This document shows, piece by piece, positions 15,603 through 23,205 of a stretch of 64,000 bases of DNA. The DNA is from JBBATK01 sp044224515 (lineage in GTDB: Bacteria > Bacteroidota > Ignavibacteria > Kapaibacteriales > NICIL-2). The translations under genes were made by a program, and so were the position numbers. The notes beneath the pieces are model-generated. The model ran no database searches, was not told the origin of the DNA, and saw nothing but the letters and a program-made list of their open reading frames with translations. Where the stretch lies: assembly GCA_044224515.1 (NCBI GenBank), contig JBGAKH010000006.1:62001-126000 (forward strand), given 5' to 3'. Position 1 is the stretch's first letter; each line of letters opens with the position of its first letter.

Positions 15603-16357
15603 ACATCGAAGCTTTAAAAGATCTGCTCCTACGAATGGCAGATGATGCGCTCATTTACGCTCATCGTAATGCCGAATGGACCGGCTTGGCGCCGACATTG
15701 GAAGAGGACATTGCCTTCTCATCAATTGCTCAAGACAAGTTTGGTCACGCTCAAGCACTCTTTGAAATGTTGCATGAGCTTGGTGAAAAGGATCCTGACA
15801 GCGCAGCTTTTCTTCGAAACGAGAAGGAGTTTCGCTGCAGCCATTTTGTAGAGTTTGAAACCATGGATTACGCCATGGGGCTCGTTCGTCATTTCCTCTT
15901 TGATACTTCGGAAAGACTTCGGTATGCGCAACTTGAGACGTCGTCCTATGAACCCCTAGCGCAGCTGGCGGTCAAAGTAAAGGGTGAAATCAAGTACCAC
16001 ACTTTTCATGCAAACACCTGGATGAATCTACTCGGCGCGCAGGGTAATGAGGAGAGTTTGTCAAGGATGCAAAGAGCTGTAGATGTTTGTGTGCCACTTG
16101 CATATGGCCTGTTTGAGCCAGGCATAGCAGAAAAGGATCTCATTGCCGATCGCATCTTTGTCGGCGAGACATCACTGGAAGTGTTGTGGGAGCAAGAAGT
16201 CGCCGGTGTTCTTGGTCGTGCGGGTTTATCAATGCCCAAGACCGAAAACAAAGCAGAACATTACGGTGGCCGCAAAGGCTATCACACGGATGAGTTACAG
16301 GGCATGATCGATGAAATGACGGAAGTGTTTCGCATTGATCCCAGCGCTCAATGGTAG
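15599..16357 (+). CDS. paaC: Phenylacetyl-CoA epoxidase subunit PaaC
   Basis: A 252-residue ferritin-like helical-bundle protein. It shows the PaaC pattern IAQDKFGHAQAL (~39-50), GLVRHFLFD, KVKGEIKYHTFHANTW and the C-terminal GGRKGYHTDELQGMIDEM. PaaC is the structural partner of the di-iron catalytic subunit PaaA; it typically lacks a full set of iron ligands. The start codon overlaps paaB, and the stop overlaps paaD by 7 bases (16351-16357), so paaBCD is one translationally coupled unit. Confidence 0.9.
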   Translation: MNIEALKDLLLRMADDALIYAHRNAEWTGLAPTLEEDIAFSSIAQDKFGHAQALFEMLHELGEKDPDSAAFLRNEKEFRCSHFVEFETMDYAMGLVRHFLFDTSERLRYAQLETSSYEPLAQLAVKVKGEIKYHTFHANTWMNLLGAQGNEESLSRMQRAVDVCVPLAYGLFEPGIAEKDLIADRIFVGETSLEVLWEQEVAGVLGRAGLSMPKTENKAEHYGGRKGYHTDELQGMIDEMTEVFRIDPSAQW

Positions 16358-16857
16358 AACAGAGCTTCATAGAGCTAAATGAAGATCGTGTGCGAGAACG
16401 GTTGTTTCTTGTAAAAGATCCTGAGATTCCAACAATCTCGATTGTTGATTTAGGAATTGTCCGCACTATCACTATCGATGCGGAGAAACGAGCAATTGAA
16501 GTCGTGATCTGTCCGACCTTTGTTGGCTGTCCGGCCATGGACTACATACAACGTGACATTGAGCAGCAACTGGCGGTTTTCGAAGCCTCATCCATCACGG
16601 TCAAAGTCGATCAAAGGGCAGTCTGGTCAACCAATATGCTAAGCGAAGCAGGGCGTGCTGCGTTAGCGCGCCATGGATTGGCACTTCCGCCTCACTTTCA
16701 GGGCGACTTTGAACCGGAGATTCTCTTAAACGCAGAGTGTCCGTTTTGCCACAGCTCTAATACGCGATTAGTCTCTCCCTTCGGTCCTACCTTATGCCGA
16801 GCGTTGTATCACTGCAACTCGTGCAAGCAAGGCTTTGAGCAATTCAAGGCGGTGTGA
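16351..16857 (+). CDS. paaD: PaaD-type Fe-S maturation protein (MIP18/SufT-like domain plus zinc ribbon)
   Basis: 168 residues. The N-terminal half is a MIP18/DUF59 domain (VKDPEIPTISIVDLGIVRTI ... VVICPTFVGCPAMDYI) and the C-terminal half carries two Cys pairs, CPFC (~131-134) and CNSC (~158-161), forming a zinc-ribbon-like site. This matches PaaD (PaaJ), needed for maturation of the phenylacetyl-CoA epoxidase system. Overlap with paaC supports the same operon. No paaE reductase follows. Confidence 0.88.
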   Translation: MVEQSFIELNEDRVRERLFLVKDPEIPTISIVDLGIVRTITIDAEKRAIEVVICPTFVGCPAMDYIQRDIEQQLAVFEASSITVKVDQRAVWSTNMLSEAGRAALARHGLALPPHFQGDFEPEILLNAECPFCHSSNTRLVSPFGPTLCRALYHCNSCKQGFEQFKAV

Positions 16858-17090
16858 TCCCAGATTTTTGAAATGTCGTGCTTCGAGAGCTGAGCATCTC
16901 ATGTATGCTTCTTGGCGCTAGGTTGAAGAAGAGCACCTTTGCGTGCCGGCAGTATCCATGAGTGGTCCCGTCTGGCGATTGAGCATTCTAACTCGGAACT
17001 ACTTGGGAGTTGGCTTGGATAAAAAAGACAAAACTTTTGGAGTGAGCGCTCGTATGTGACATATTCGTTTCTCACTTCTTCAAACACAGC

Positions 17091-17765
17091 ATGAAAAATC
17101 TCATCCTCGCGGCGATTTGCGCCTTAGCAACCGGATTCGCTTTTAGTTCGTGCAACGCCAGAGTCATCTTCGACGGCAAAAAGGGTGATGGGGTTGCCGC
17201 GACGGAGGAGCGTCAGCTACGTTCTTTCAAGCGTGTTGTTGTCGAAGGTTCGATGGACTTGCGCATCGACGGCTCGAGTTCTGCTAGCCAGAGCGTCCGA
17301 ATAAACAGTGACAAAAACCTACTTTCTCTATTCAAAACCGAGGTGCGTGATAGTACTCTTCACATTTACTGTGAAGAGAACTATAACTCTCAAACAAATC
17401 CTAGTGCGGATTTGGTCGTGCCCGGCTTTAGCGGAGTGGCAATCCAGGGAAGTTCGGACGTGCGGGCAAAAAACATCAGTTGCTACTCCTTTGAAGTCCA
17501 CATTGACGGTAGCGGCGACGTTCAACTCGAAGGAAGTAGTCAGAAGATGTATATTGTTGTAAATGGTTCCGGTGATGTGCGATCTGAGAACTTACGTGCA
17601 GATACAACCGAGATTCATATTAATGGTTCCGGAGACGTTGCTGTGAACTGCACGAAGTTGCTTGATGTGCATGTTAACGGTAGCGGAGATGTTAGCTACG
17701 TTGGAAATCCTGAGTCGGTTCAACAGAGCATCAATGGTAGCGGAACTCTTAAGCCCAAGAAATAG
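17091..17765 (+). CDS. Head-GIN domain (DUF2807) lipoprotein
   Basis: A 224-residue lipoprotein with lipobox FSSC (Cys21). The body is a DUF2807 'head GIN' beta-solenoid: it opens RSFKRVVVEGSMDLRI and carries at least four copies of the rung motif (N/D)GSGDV (near residues 143, 161, 180 and 199) plus a final NGSGT. This family is very common in Bacteroidota as an outer-membrane or surface lipoprotein; its role is unknown. The 233 bases before it show no other gene. Confidence 0.85.
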   Translation: MKNLILAAICALATGFAFSSCNARVIFDGKKGDGVAATEERQLRSFKRVVVEGSMDLRIDGSSSASQSVRINSDKNLLSLFKTEVRDSTLHIYCEENYNSQTNPSADLVVPGFSGVAIQGSSDVRAKNISCYSFEVHIDGSGDVQLEGSSQKMYIVVNGSGDVRSENLRADTTEIHINGSGDVAVNCTKLLDVHVNGSGDVSYVGNPESVQQSINGSGTLKPKK

Positions 17766-17770
17766 TCTCG

Positions 17771-17797
17771 AGTTGCAGAGCTAAGCAACTTTGTTGT
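17771..17797 (+). terminator. Weak hairpin after the head-GIN gene
   Basis: AGTTGC / GCAACT arms with an 8-base loop followed by TTGTTGTT. The short stem and broken T run make it a weak candidate. Confidence 0.35.
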
Positions 17798-17875
17798 TGA
17801 ATCGTTGTACTCGCATGGCAGGGCGCAGAGTCGTCCTTTGAACATCTCTCAAGACATTCGAAACTCAATACATTT

Positions 17876-18535
17876 ATGGCACGAGTGCAGTATTCCTTTC
17901 AAGACGACACGCAGTTAGAAGTCGGTACCATGTTTTGCATTGGACGAAACTATGCCGCACATGCGCGTGAAATGGGGGCTGCAGTTCCTGAAGCACCCTT
18001 GGTTTTCTTGAAGGGACCTTCGGCCTATGTAAATCCCGGCCAGGAAATCCGGCTTCCCGATTTTAGCTCAAACGTGCATCACGAAGTTGAGCTCGTTGTC
18101 GTGATTGGAGGAGACTCAGACGGGGTTTCAGTCGAAAATGCGATGTCGCTCGTGAGAGGCTATGCCGTCGGACTCGACCTTACACTTCGCGACCGGCAGA
18201 CAGAAGCCAAACAAAAAGGGGAGCCCTGGACCCTTAGTAAAGCATTTCGGGGCAGTGCCCCCATTTCAACAGTGGTACCCGCGGAGCGAATTGACTCTCC
18301 CGAGCTGCTTGAAATTCGGCTTCTCGTCAATTCCGAATCCCGGCAATACGCAAAAGTTTCCCACATGGAACGCAGTATTGCGGAGCTGATTGTCTACATT
18401 TCGCGGGTCTTCGGCCTGAGGGCAGGGGACTGCATTTTTACCGGAACTCCTGAGGGCGTAGCGGCCATTCATAAGGGAGATTGCCTCCTCGCAAGCCTAA
18501 GTAATTATACGGACTTGCAGTGCACGGTAGCCTAA
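17876..18535 (+). CDS. Fumarylacetoacetate hydrolase family protein (acylpyruvase type)
   Basis: 219 residues. It opens FCIGRNYAAHAREMG and has the divalent-metal acidic residues in HHEVELVVVIG (Glu pair, ~72-74) and GLDLTLRDRQ (Asp). PWTLSKAFRGSAPIS and DCIFTGTPEGVAAI are the substrate-pocket blocks shared with YcgM/FAHD1-type acylpyruvate or oxaloacetate-acting enzymes. Expected reaction: Mg-dependent C-C hydrolysis or decarboxylation of a 2-oxo acid in the cytoplasm. The length matches the short bacterial subfamily. No pathway partner is adjacent. Confidence 0.85.
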   Translation: MARVQYSFQDDTQLEVGTMFCIGRNYAAHAREMGAAVPEAPLVFLKGPSAYVNPGQEIRLPDFSSNVHHEVELVVVIGGDSDGVSVENAMSLVRGYAVGLDLTLRDRQTEAKQKGEPWTLSKAFRGSAPISTVVPAERIDSPELLEIRLLVNSESRQYAKVSHMERSIAELIVYISRVFGLRAGDCIFTGTPEGVAAIHKGDCLLASLSNYTDLQCTVA

Positions 18536-18780
18536 TTAAAAAGACAAAAATGTCTTAATGAAATTGCAGACGCGACAACTCACCAAGTGTCTCAAATTTC
18601 ACGACATAAGCAGATTCCGGTCCAAGCTTCCCGCCCAATCCATCCACCTCGATGAGCGACTTTTCATTGTACAGGTCGCAACTTTTTCCGATATTGCAGT
18701 GCTGTAGAAGGACTAATAGGTGTCAGGATTTGCTCACACGTACATTCAGTCTACCTAGTCGTCATTCTCTTCGAGGCTCT

Positions 18781-20475
18781 TTGAAAATCTATACGTTGGT
18801 TATCGTTAGTTATTTGTGTTGTGTTCAGCTTGCCTGCACGCGAGTGCAACATGGTGACACATCACACATTTTCTGTTATAACGAAAGCAATGGCATTAGT
18901 TCGTTGGACCCTGCGTTGGCCAGCTATCAAGCGGCTTCGTGGGCAGGTACTCAGCTGTATAATTCACTTGTGGAGTTAGACAGTTCGCTGAGTGTCCGGC
19001 CATGCTTGGCGAGTTCATGGGACATTGAGGATGGCGGACTTCGGTGGGTGTTTCACCTTCGGAGGGACGTGTATTTTCATGACGACTCTTGTTTTGCCGG
19101 AGCGCGAGGGCGTCGGATGACTGCGGAAGATGTTCGCTTTTCCATTGAGCGGATCCTTCACGGTCGAACGAGATCGCCCGGCCTATGGGTTTTTCGAACC
19201 CGACTAGTTGGAGCCGAGGATTATTACACCGGAACACTGCAAGGGAAGACCTTGAATTGTGAAGGGATACAAATACTCGACGACAGCACCATTGTTTTCA
19301 TACTTGAGCAACCATACGCTCCTTTTTTGCAACTTCTCAGCATGCCTTACGCTTGGATCATACCGCATGAGGCAGTTGAAAGGTACGGTCAAGATTATGG
19401 AAGGCATCCGGTAGGTACCGGGGCATTTTGCTTTGATCATTGGCTAGCGGACAGGGAGATTGTTTTGCGGAAAAACCCGCACTATTTCAAAGTTGATGAG
19501 CAGGGACAGCGACTTCCATATTTAGAGGGTGTACGAATCTCGTTTATAAAAGACACCAAAACCGAGTTCTTGGAGTTTCGTAACGGAGCGATTGACATAC
19601 TTTCATCGATTGATCCCTCCATTGCCCCGGTAGTTGTGTCGCCTGAGGGGACGCTGCAAGCAGCGTTCGGGCACTATCAACTTCAACAAACATGCGCCCA
19701 TTCTGTAGAGTACTACGGTATTTTACTAGACACCACCCTGGGTGCCGGTCACCACTCGGTTCTTGCTCGGAGCCTTAAACTTCGTCAAGCACTGAACTAT
19801 GCAATAGACCGCGAACGAATTGTGCGTTATGTCCTGAACGGAAAGGGCAGAGCTGCAACACATGGTGTACTTCCGCCGGGTTTACCGGGATTCAGGGAAG
19901 ACACGAAGGGTTATGGCTATGAACCGGAACGTGCGCGACAATTATTGGCTGAGGCCGGGTTTCCGGCCGGCAAAGGTTTGCCAAGCTTGACACTGCAAAT
20001 GGGCAATAGCGCCAGAACAGTGTCGGTGGCGGAAGCAATACAACAAATGTGGAAAGAGATTGGGGTCCAACTGGACATCAAGCAAGTAGACTTTCCGCAG
20101 CACTTAGAAATGGTCAGTTCCTCGAAACTGGCACTTTGGCGAACAAGTTGGATCGGAGATTATCCAGACCCGGAAAACTTTCTCGCGCTTTTTTATTCGG
20201 GGTTTCATTCACCCAATGGACCCAATACTACACATTATCACAATGCTCGGGCAGACTCCCTCTATCTCCGCGCATTGTCTCCGCTTCGTAGCTCTGAAGA
20301 GCGTTATGAGCTTTATCACGAGATTGAGCGGATGGTCGTTGAGGAATGTCCTTGGATATTTCTCTATTATGCAAGTATTCAAAGACTGCTACAACCAAGC
20401 ATCCATGGTTTGTCCCTCGACGGGGCCGATCGATTGGTGCTTGAGACTGTTCGTAAGTCTTCAACGGGAAGCTGA
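18781..20475 (+). CDS. ABC-type solute-binding lipoprotein, family 5 (oligopeptide/dipeptide type)
   Basis: About 565 residues if it starts at TTG 18781, which gives MKIYTLVIVS..CVQLAC, a textbook lipoprotein signal with Cys19; GAGG lies four bases upstream. An ATG at 18652 would add 43 polar residues in front of the signal and is less likely. The mature protein has the family-5 fold: SLDPALASYQAASWAGTQLYNSLVELD near the start, RMTAEDVRFSIERIL, HPVGTGAFCFDHW, LRQALNYAIDRERIV, and GIGDYPDPENF-like WIGDYPDPENF. It should bind a peptide or similar ligand at the membrane. No permease or ATPase genes are adjacent. The 245 bases upstream hold only a short hairpin (18541-18557). Confidence 0.85.
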   Translation: MKIYTLVIVSYLCCVQLACTRVQHGDTSHIFCYNESNGISSLDPALASYQAASWAGTQLYNSLVELDSSLSVRPCLASSWDIEDGGLRWVFHLRRDVYFHDDSCFAGARGRRMTAEDVRFSIERILHGRTRSPGLWVFRTRLVGAEDYYTGTLQGKTLNCEGIQILDDSTIVFILEQPYAPFLQLLSMPYAWIIPHEAVERYGQDYGRHPVGTGAFCFDHWLADREIVLRKNPHYFKVDEQGQRLPYLEGVRISFIKDTKTEFLEFRNGAIDILSSIDPSIAPVVVSPEGTLQAAFGHYQLQQTCAHSVEYYGILLDTTLGAGHHSVLARSLKLRQALNYAIDRERIVRYVLNGKGRAATHGVLPPGLPGFREDTKGYGYEPERARQLLAEAGFPAGKGLPSLTLQMGNSARTVSVAEAIQQMWKEIGVQLDIKQVDFPQHLEMVSSSKLALWRTSWIGDYPDPENFLALFYSGFHSPNGPNTTHYHNARADSLYLRALSPLRSSEERYELYHEIERMVVEECPWIFLYYASIQRLLQPSIHGLSLDGADRLVLETVRKSSTGS

Positions 20476-20720
20476 TGGATCTGGGTAGTGAACTCCTTTG
20501 CCAGGCGGCTTAAGGTATTCATTTTTCAACCTCCGTCCGATTTCCGATTTAACCCTGTTGTTATGGTTGCCGTAGAGAGATCGCGGTGGACCGGTAACAC
20601 GTGATGAAAGAGAAGCACTCATGTTTTGCGTCGAATGCGTACGCACCCAAGGCCTAGCTTCCCTCACCATCGCGACTAAGAACAGGATCGTAGTTGTTTT
20701 ACTATTTCTCAGGAGGAATG

Positions 20721-21596
20721 ATGGTTCAACGGATTTGTATGTATCCGCTCATCGCTGCACTCTTGATCTTTGGTTTAGTTTTTAATAGCACTACAGTTGA
20801 AGCCAAAGCAAAAAAATCTAGAGCACGCGCAGCGCACTGCAGTTCAAAGAAGAAGAAAGGACGTCACTCTCGTCACACTGCCTGTAACACTGTCGCCGGC
20901 AAGCAACAAGCTCTCCAGTTCCTTAAATCCGGAACTGCGGAATTGAAAATGCTTGCAGGAGTCGAGGGTTCGGAAGAAGGACTAGAGCCCAATGATGGCG
21001 TCGACCTTTCAGTTCAAAAGCAATTGTTACAAGAAGTAGAAGACCTCAGCGAATTGCAAAACGAAGAAGACGGCAGCATTGATGCCGAGTCCTTCAAAAT
21101 GCTGTGGTTGTCGTATGTGGATCCCATCGGTGATGAGGATTCTCAAAGTACCTTGAGCTGTGGTATCGTAAAGCAACAGCTTATGAATTCAATCATGGAT
21201 TGGCTAGGAACGCGTTATCACTTTGGTGGTTCCAGCCGTTCAGGGATCGACTGCTCTGCCTTTGTCCGTACAGTTTTTGCGACCTCGGGAAATATTGTTC
21301 TTCCTCGCACGGCTCAAAGTCAGATTGAAGTAGGGGAGCGTATCCGCAATGTGGAAGACCTTCAGTTCGGCGACTTGGTCTTTTTCCATACACGTCGCCA
21401 TGCCTTCGTTTCACACGTTGGTATTTATCTCGGAAACAAACTCTTCGCTCACTCCAGCACTCGTTTCGGTGTGACTGTTTCGTCACTGGAAAGCGATTAT
21501 TATAGCGCTCACTTGATAGGTGCACGCAGACTTACTGAAAATGATGTTCAAGCGCTGAGCTCGGTGGATGCCCTCGCAGCTACCGGAACTCGCTAA
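20721..21596 (+). CDS. Secreted NlpC/P60 cell-wall hydrolase
   Basis: 291 residues from ATG 20721, four bases after a perfect AGGAGG (20711-20716); the frame is open to TTG 20694. Signal peptide ending TTVEA, then a Lys/Arg-rich linker and an acidic low-complexity region. The C-terminal ~125 residues are the NlpC/P60 domain: WLGTRYHFGGSSRSGIDCSAFV (catalytic Cys), PRTAQSQIEVGERI, DLVFFHT, SHVGIYLG (catalytic His) and FAHSSTRFGV (third polar residue). Cleaves gamma-D-glutamyl-meso-DAP type bonds in peptidoglycan stems. The ~245-base upstream gap shows no other gene. Confidence 0.88.
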   Translation: MVQRICMYPLIAALLIFGLVFNSTTVEAKAKKSRARAAHCSSKKKKGRHSRHTACNTVAGKQQALQFLKSGTAELKMLAGVEGSEEGLEPNDGVDLSVQKQLLQEVEDLSELQNEEDGSIDAESFKMLWLSYVDPIGDEDSQSTLSCGIVKQQLMNSIMDWLGTRYHFGGSSRSGIDCSAFVRTVFATSGNIVLPRTAQSQIEVGERIRNVEDLQFGDLVFFHTRRHAFVSHVGIYLGNKLFAHSSTRFGVTVSSLESDYYSAHLIGARRLTENDVQALSSVDALAATGTR

Positions 21597-21636
21597 GAGC
21601 TCACAGTAGGTAGTCAACCAACGTTATGGATTTTCG

Positions 21637-22092
21637 TTATTGGAAAAAGCCCTTCGCAGAATGCTGTGAAGGGCTTTTTTCGTAGGCACTGTAGGGACGA
21701 TCGGACGCTCGGGCAACACGGCTTATACTTGCATCCGAGACTGCGATGTACTTCTTTGCAACACGCGTTGAAGTGTTGATTCGTCGATAGTGCGAAGTAC
21801 ATTCGGTCAAGACGATACTTGCTTGAGTGTCTGAAGTTGAGAGCGAGTGCTGTTTGTCGGTCGTTGAATAGTCCATTTCGTCCATGCAGACGGCGTAGCC
21901 GGATGCATAATGAGAAGTCCGGAAAAACAATTCGACCTCAGTGGCGAAAAAGCATTGTGCTTGGTAGTGCCGAATGATAACGAGCATCGAAGACGACGAA
22001 TCTTGAGTATACACCGCACCAAGAGCGGAGTCCCGTTGATGGGCCGCTGATTGTGCACTCAACAATGTAGTAGGAATGGCGAAGTAGGTCAT
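21637..22092 (-). CDS. Possible uncharacterised protein
   Basis: An open frame of 151 codons with ATG at 22092. It fills most of a 580-base gap between convergent and divergent neighbours. The product has a weakly hydrophobic start (MTYFAIPTTLLSAQSAAH), a CFFATEVELFFRTSHYASGYAVC segment with paired Cys, and a Ser/Thr-rich C-terminus. I do not recognise it. Its last 15 codons run through the terminator hairpin at 21644-21680, which argues against a well-expressed gene or means its true end differs. Treat as a candidate only. Confidence 0.3.
   Translation of the reverse strand: MTYFAIPTTLLSAQSAAHQRDSALGAVYTQDSSSSMLVIIRHYQAQCFFATEVELFFRTSHYASGYAVCMDEMDYSTTDKQHSLSTSDTQASIVLTECTSHYRRINTSTRVAKKYIAVSDASISRVARASDRPYSAYEKSPSQHSAKGFFQ
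21644..21680. terminator. Bidirectional Rho-independent terminator
   Basis: AAAAAGCCCTTC / GAAGGGCTTTTTT arms with an additional inner CAG/CTG pair and an AATG loop. A-rich on one side and T-rich on the other, so it can end the NlpC/P60 transcript on the plus strand and minus-strand transcription as well. Confidence 0.9.
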
Positions 22093-22177
22093 GCGCTATG
22101 CGGGCATGCAGCGCGCGAGGACCGGAGTGGAGCCGGAGTTGGATACTGTGAACGGAGAACGACATCAGAGCGAGGAT

Positions 22178-22804
22178 ATGATAGACTTTGAACAATGGGG
22201 ACTCATCGACTACGACGAGTCTACAACGAGACAACAGACTCTGGTTGAGCAGATTAAACGGGGCGATCGTCGCAGTACCCTGGTGTTTTGTCAACATCCA
22301 ACGGTTATTACGGTCGGAAGAGCGACCGAAGACGGACATATTCTCACACCTCCCGCGGAGCTGAAAGCACGTGGTATTTCTGTCGTTGAAAACAATCGTG
22401 GCGGCGATGTTACCGTACACAATCCCGGACAGTTAGTTGGTTATCCCATCTTTCATCTCTCGCACTATCGTGAAGATTTGCACTGGTTTCTCCGCGAAAT
22501 CGAAGAGTGCATAATTCAAACCGTTGAGCATTTTGGTATTCAGGCGAGTCGAGTGGAAGGTTTAACCGGCGTGTGGGTGGAGGAGACCCGGAAAATATGT
22601 GCAATAGGTATCCACTGCTCGCGATGGGTAACATCTCATGGTTTTGCACTTAATGTGGAAAACCGTATTGAGGATTTCAATCACATCGTTCCATGCGGCA
22701 TTCAGGATAGAAGTGTCACTTCTATCTCCAAAGAGCTAGAGTGCATAACTCCCATAAGTGATGTGGAAAAGATCTGTAAAACGTTTTTCCTGGAAAGATT
22801 TTAG
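22178..22804 (+). CDS. lipB: Octanoyl-[acyl-carrier-protein]:protein N-octanoyltransferase LipB
   Basis: 208 residues from ATG 22178 (MIDFEQWGLIDYDES), which corresponds to the usual LipB start; the frame is open 29 codons further to 22091. Motifs: NRGGDVTVHNPGQLVGYPI (substrate loop), RKICAIGIHCSRWVTSHGFALNV with the catalytic Lys, and HIVPCGIQ with the catalytic Cys. It transfers octanoate from ACP to the lipoyl domains of 2-oxoacid dehydrogenases and GcvH, the first step of de novo lipoylation. LipA is not next to it. Confidence 0.93.
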   Translation: MIDFEQWGLIDYDESTTRQQTLVEQIKRGDRRSTLVFCQHPTVITVGRATEDGHILTPPAELKARGISVVENNRGGDVTVHNPGQLVGYPIFHLSHYREDLHWFLREIEECIIQTVEHFGIQASRVEGLTGVWVEETRKICAIGIHCSRWVTSHGFALNVENRIEDFNHIVPCGIQDRSVTSISKELECITPISDVEKICKTFFLERF

Positions 22805-22823
22805 ACAATTCGAAAAAAAACGA

Positions 22824-22851
22824 TTGTGAAAAAAGGTGCTTAGTGTTAGTT
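22824..22851 (+). promoter_or_regulatory. Candidate promoter for tRNA-Gly
   Basis: TTGTGA (22824-22829) and TAGTTT (22846-22851) are separated by 16 bases and end 20 bases before the tRNA. The same stretch also resembles the Bacteroidota -7 element ending TTTG (TTAGTTTG). Pattern only. Confidence 0.35.
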
Positions 22852-22871
22852 TGCACCGTCAGTTAAGTCAA

Positions 22872-22943
22872 GCGGGAGTAGCTCAGTGGTAGAGCGTCAC
22901 CTTGCCAAGGTGAATGTCGCGAGTTCGACCCTCGTCTCCCGCT
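22872..22943 (+). tRNA. tRNA-Gly (anticodon GCC)
   Basis: A 72-base cloverleaf: acceptor GCGGGAG / CTCCCGC, D arm GCTC..GAGC with AGTGGTA loop, anticodon stem TCACC/GGTGA with loop TTGCCAA, variable ATGTC, T arm GCGAG TTCGACC CTCGT (one G-T pair). Discriminator T; CCA is not encoded. A GATGGC-GCAA-GCCATC mini-hairpin follows directly (22945-22960). Confidence 0.97.
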
Positions 22944-22978
22944 CGATGGCGCAAGCCATCACTTCCTCTTTATGCTGC

Positions 22979-23021
22979 ATGCCTTGCTATCAATTCCCCC
23001 CGATGGCAGGGCATTTTTTTT
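22979..23021 (+). terminator. Rho-independent terminator of the tRNA-Gly transcript
   Basis: A 13-bp stem ATGCCTTGCTATC / GATGGCAGGGCAT (22979-22991, 23002-23014, two G-T pairs) with a 10-base loop, followed by a run of eight T. It explains the region after the tRNA; the ~180 bases up to the next gene hold nothing else that I can support. Confidence 0.85.
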
Positions 23022-23205
23022 GTGCCGAATTTTTTCAAATTTTGACGCTTTTATGTCGGGACTCGCAAGCGCCTTGGACATGTTTTCTGAGCTACAAAAC
23101 ACAAGAACTTGGTTGTGAAGCACAAGCGGCATTGAGCAGAGAATAACCCGTACAAGCACTTTTCGCAGTAGTTTCGTGAGCTAAATCTACTTTACAACCC
23201 CATAT

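Noticed and set aside
20476..20720. c-di-AMP riboswitch before the NlpC/P60 gene
   Set aside because: Cell-wall hydrolase genes often carry one, but the core sequence blocks are absent here.
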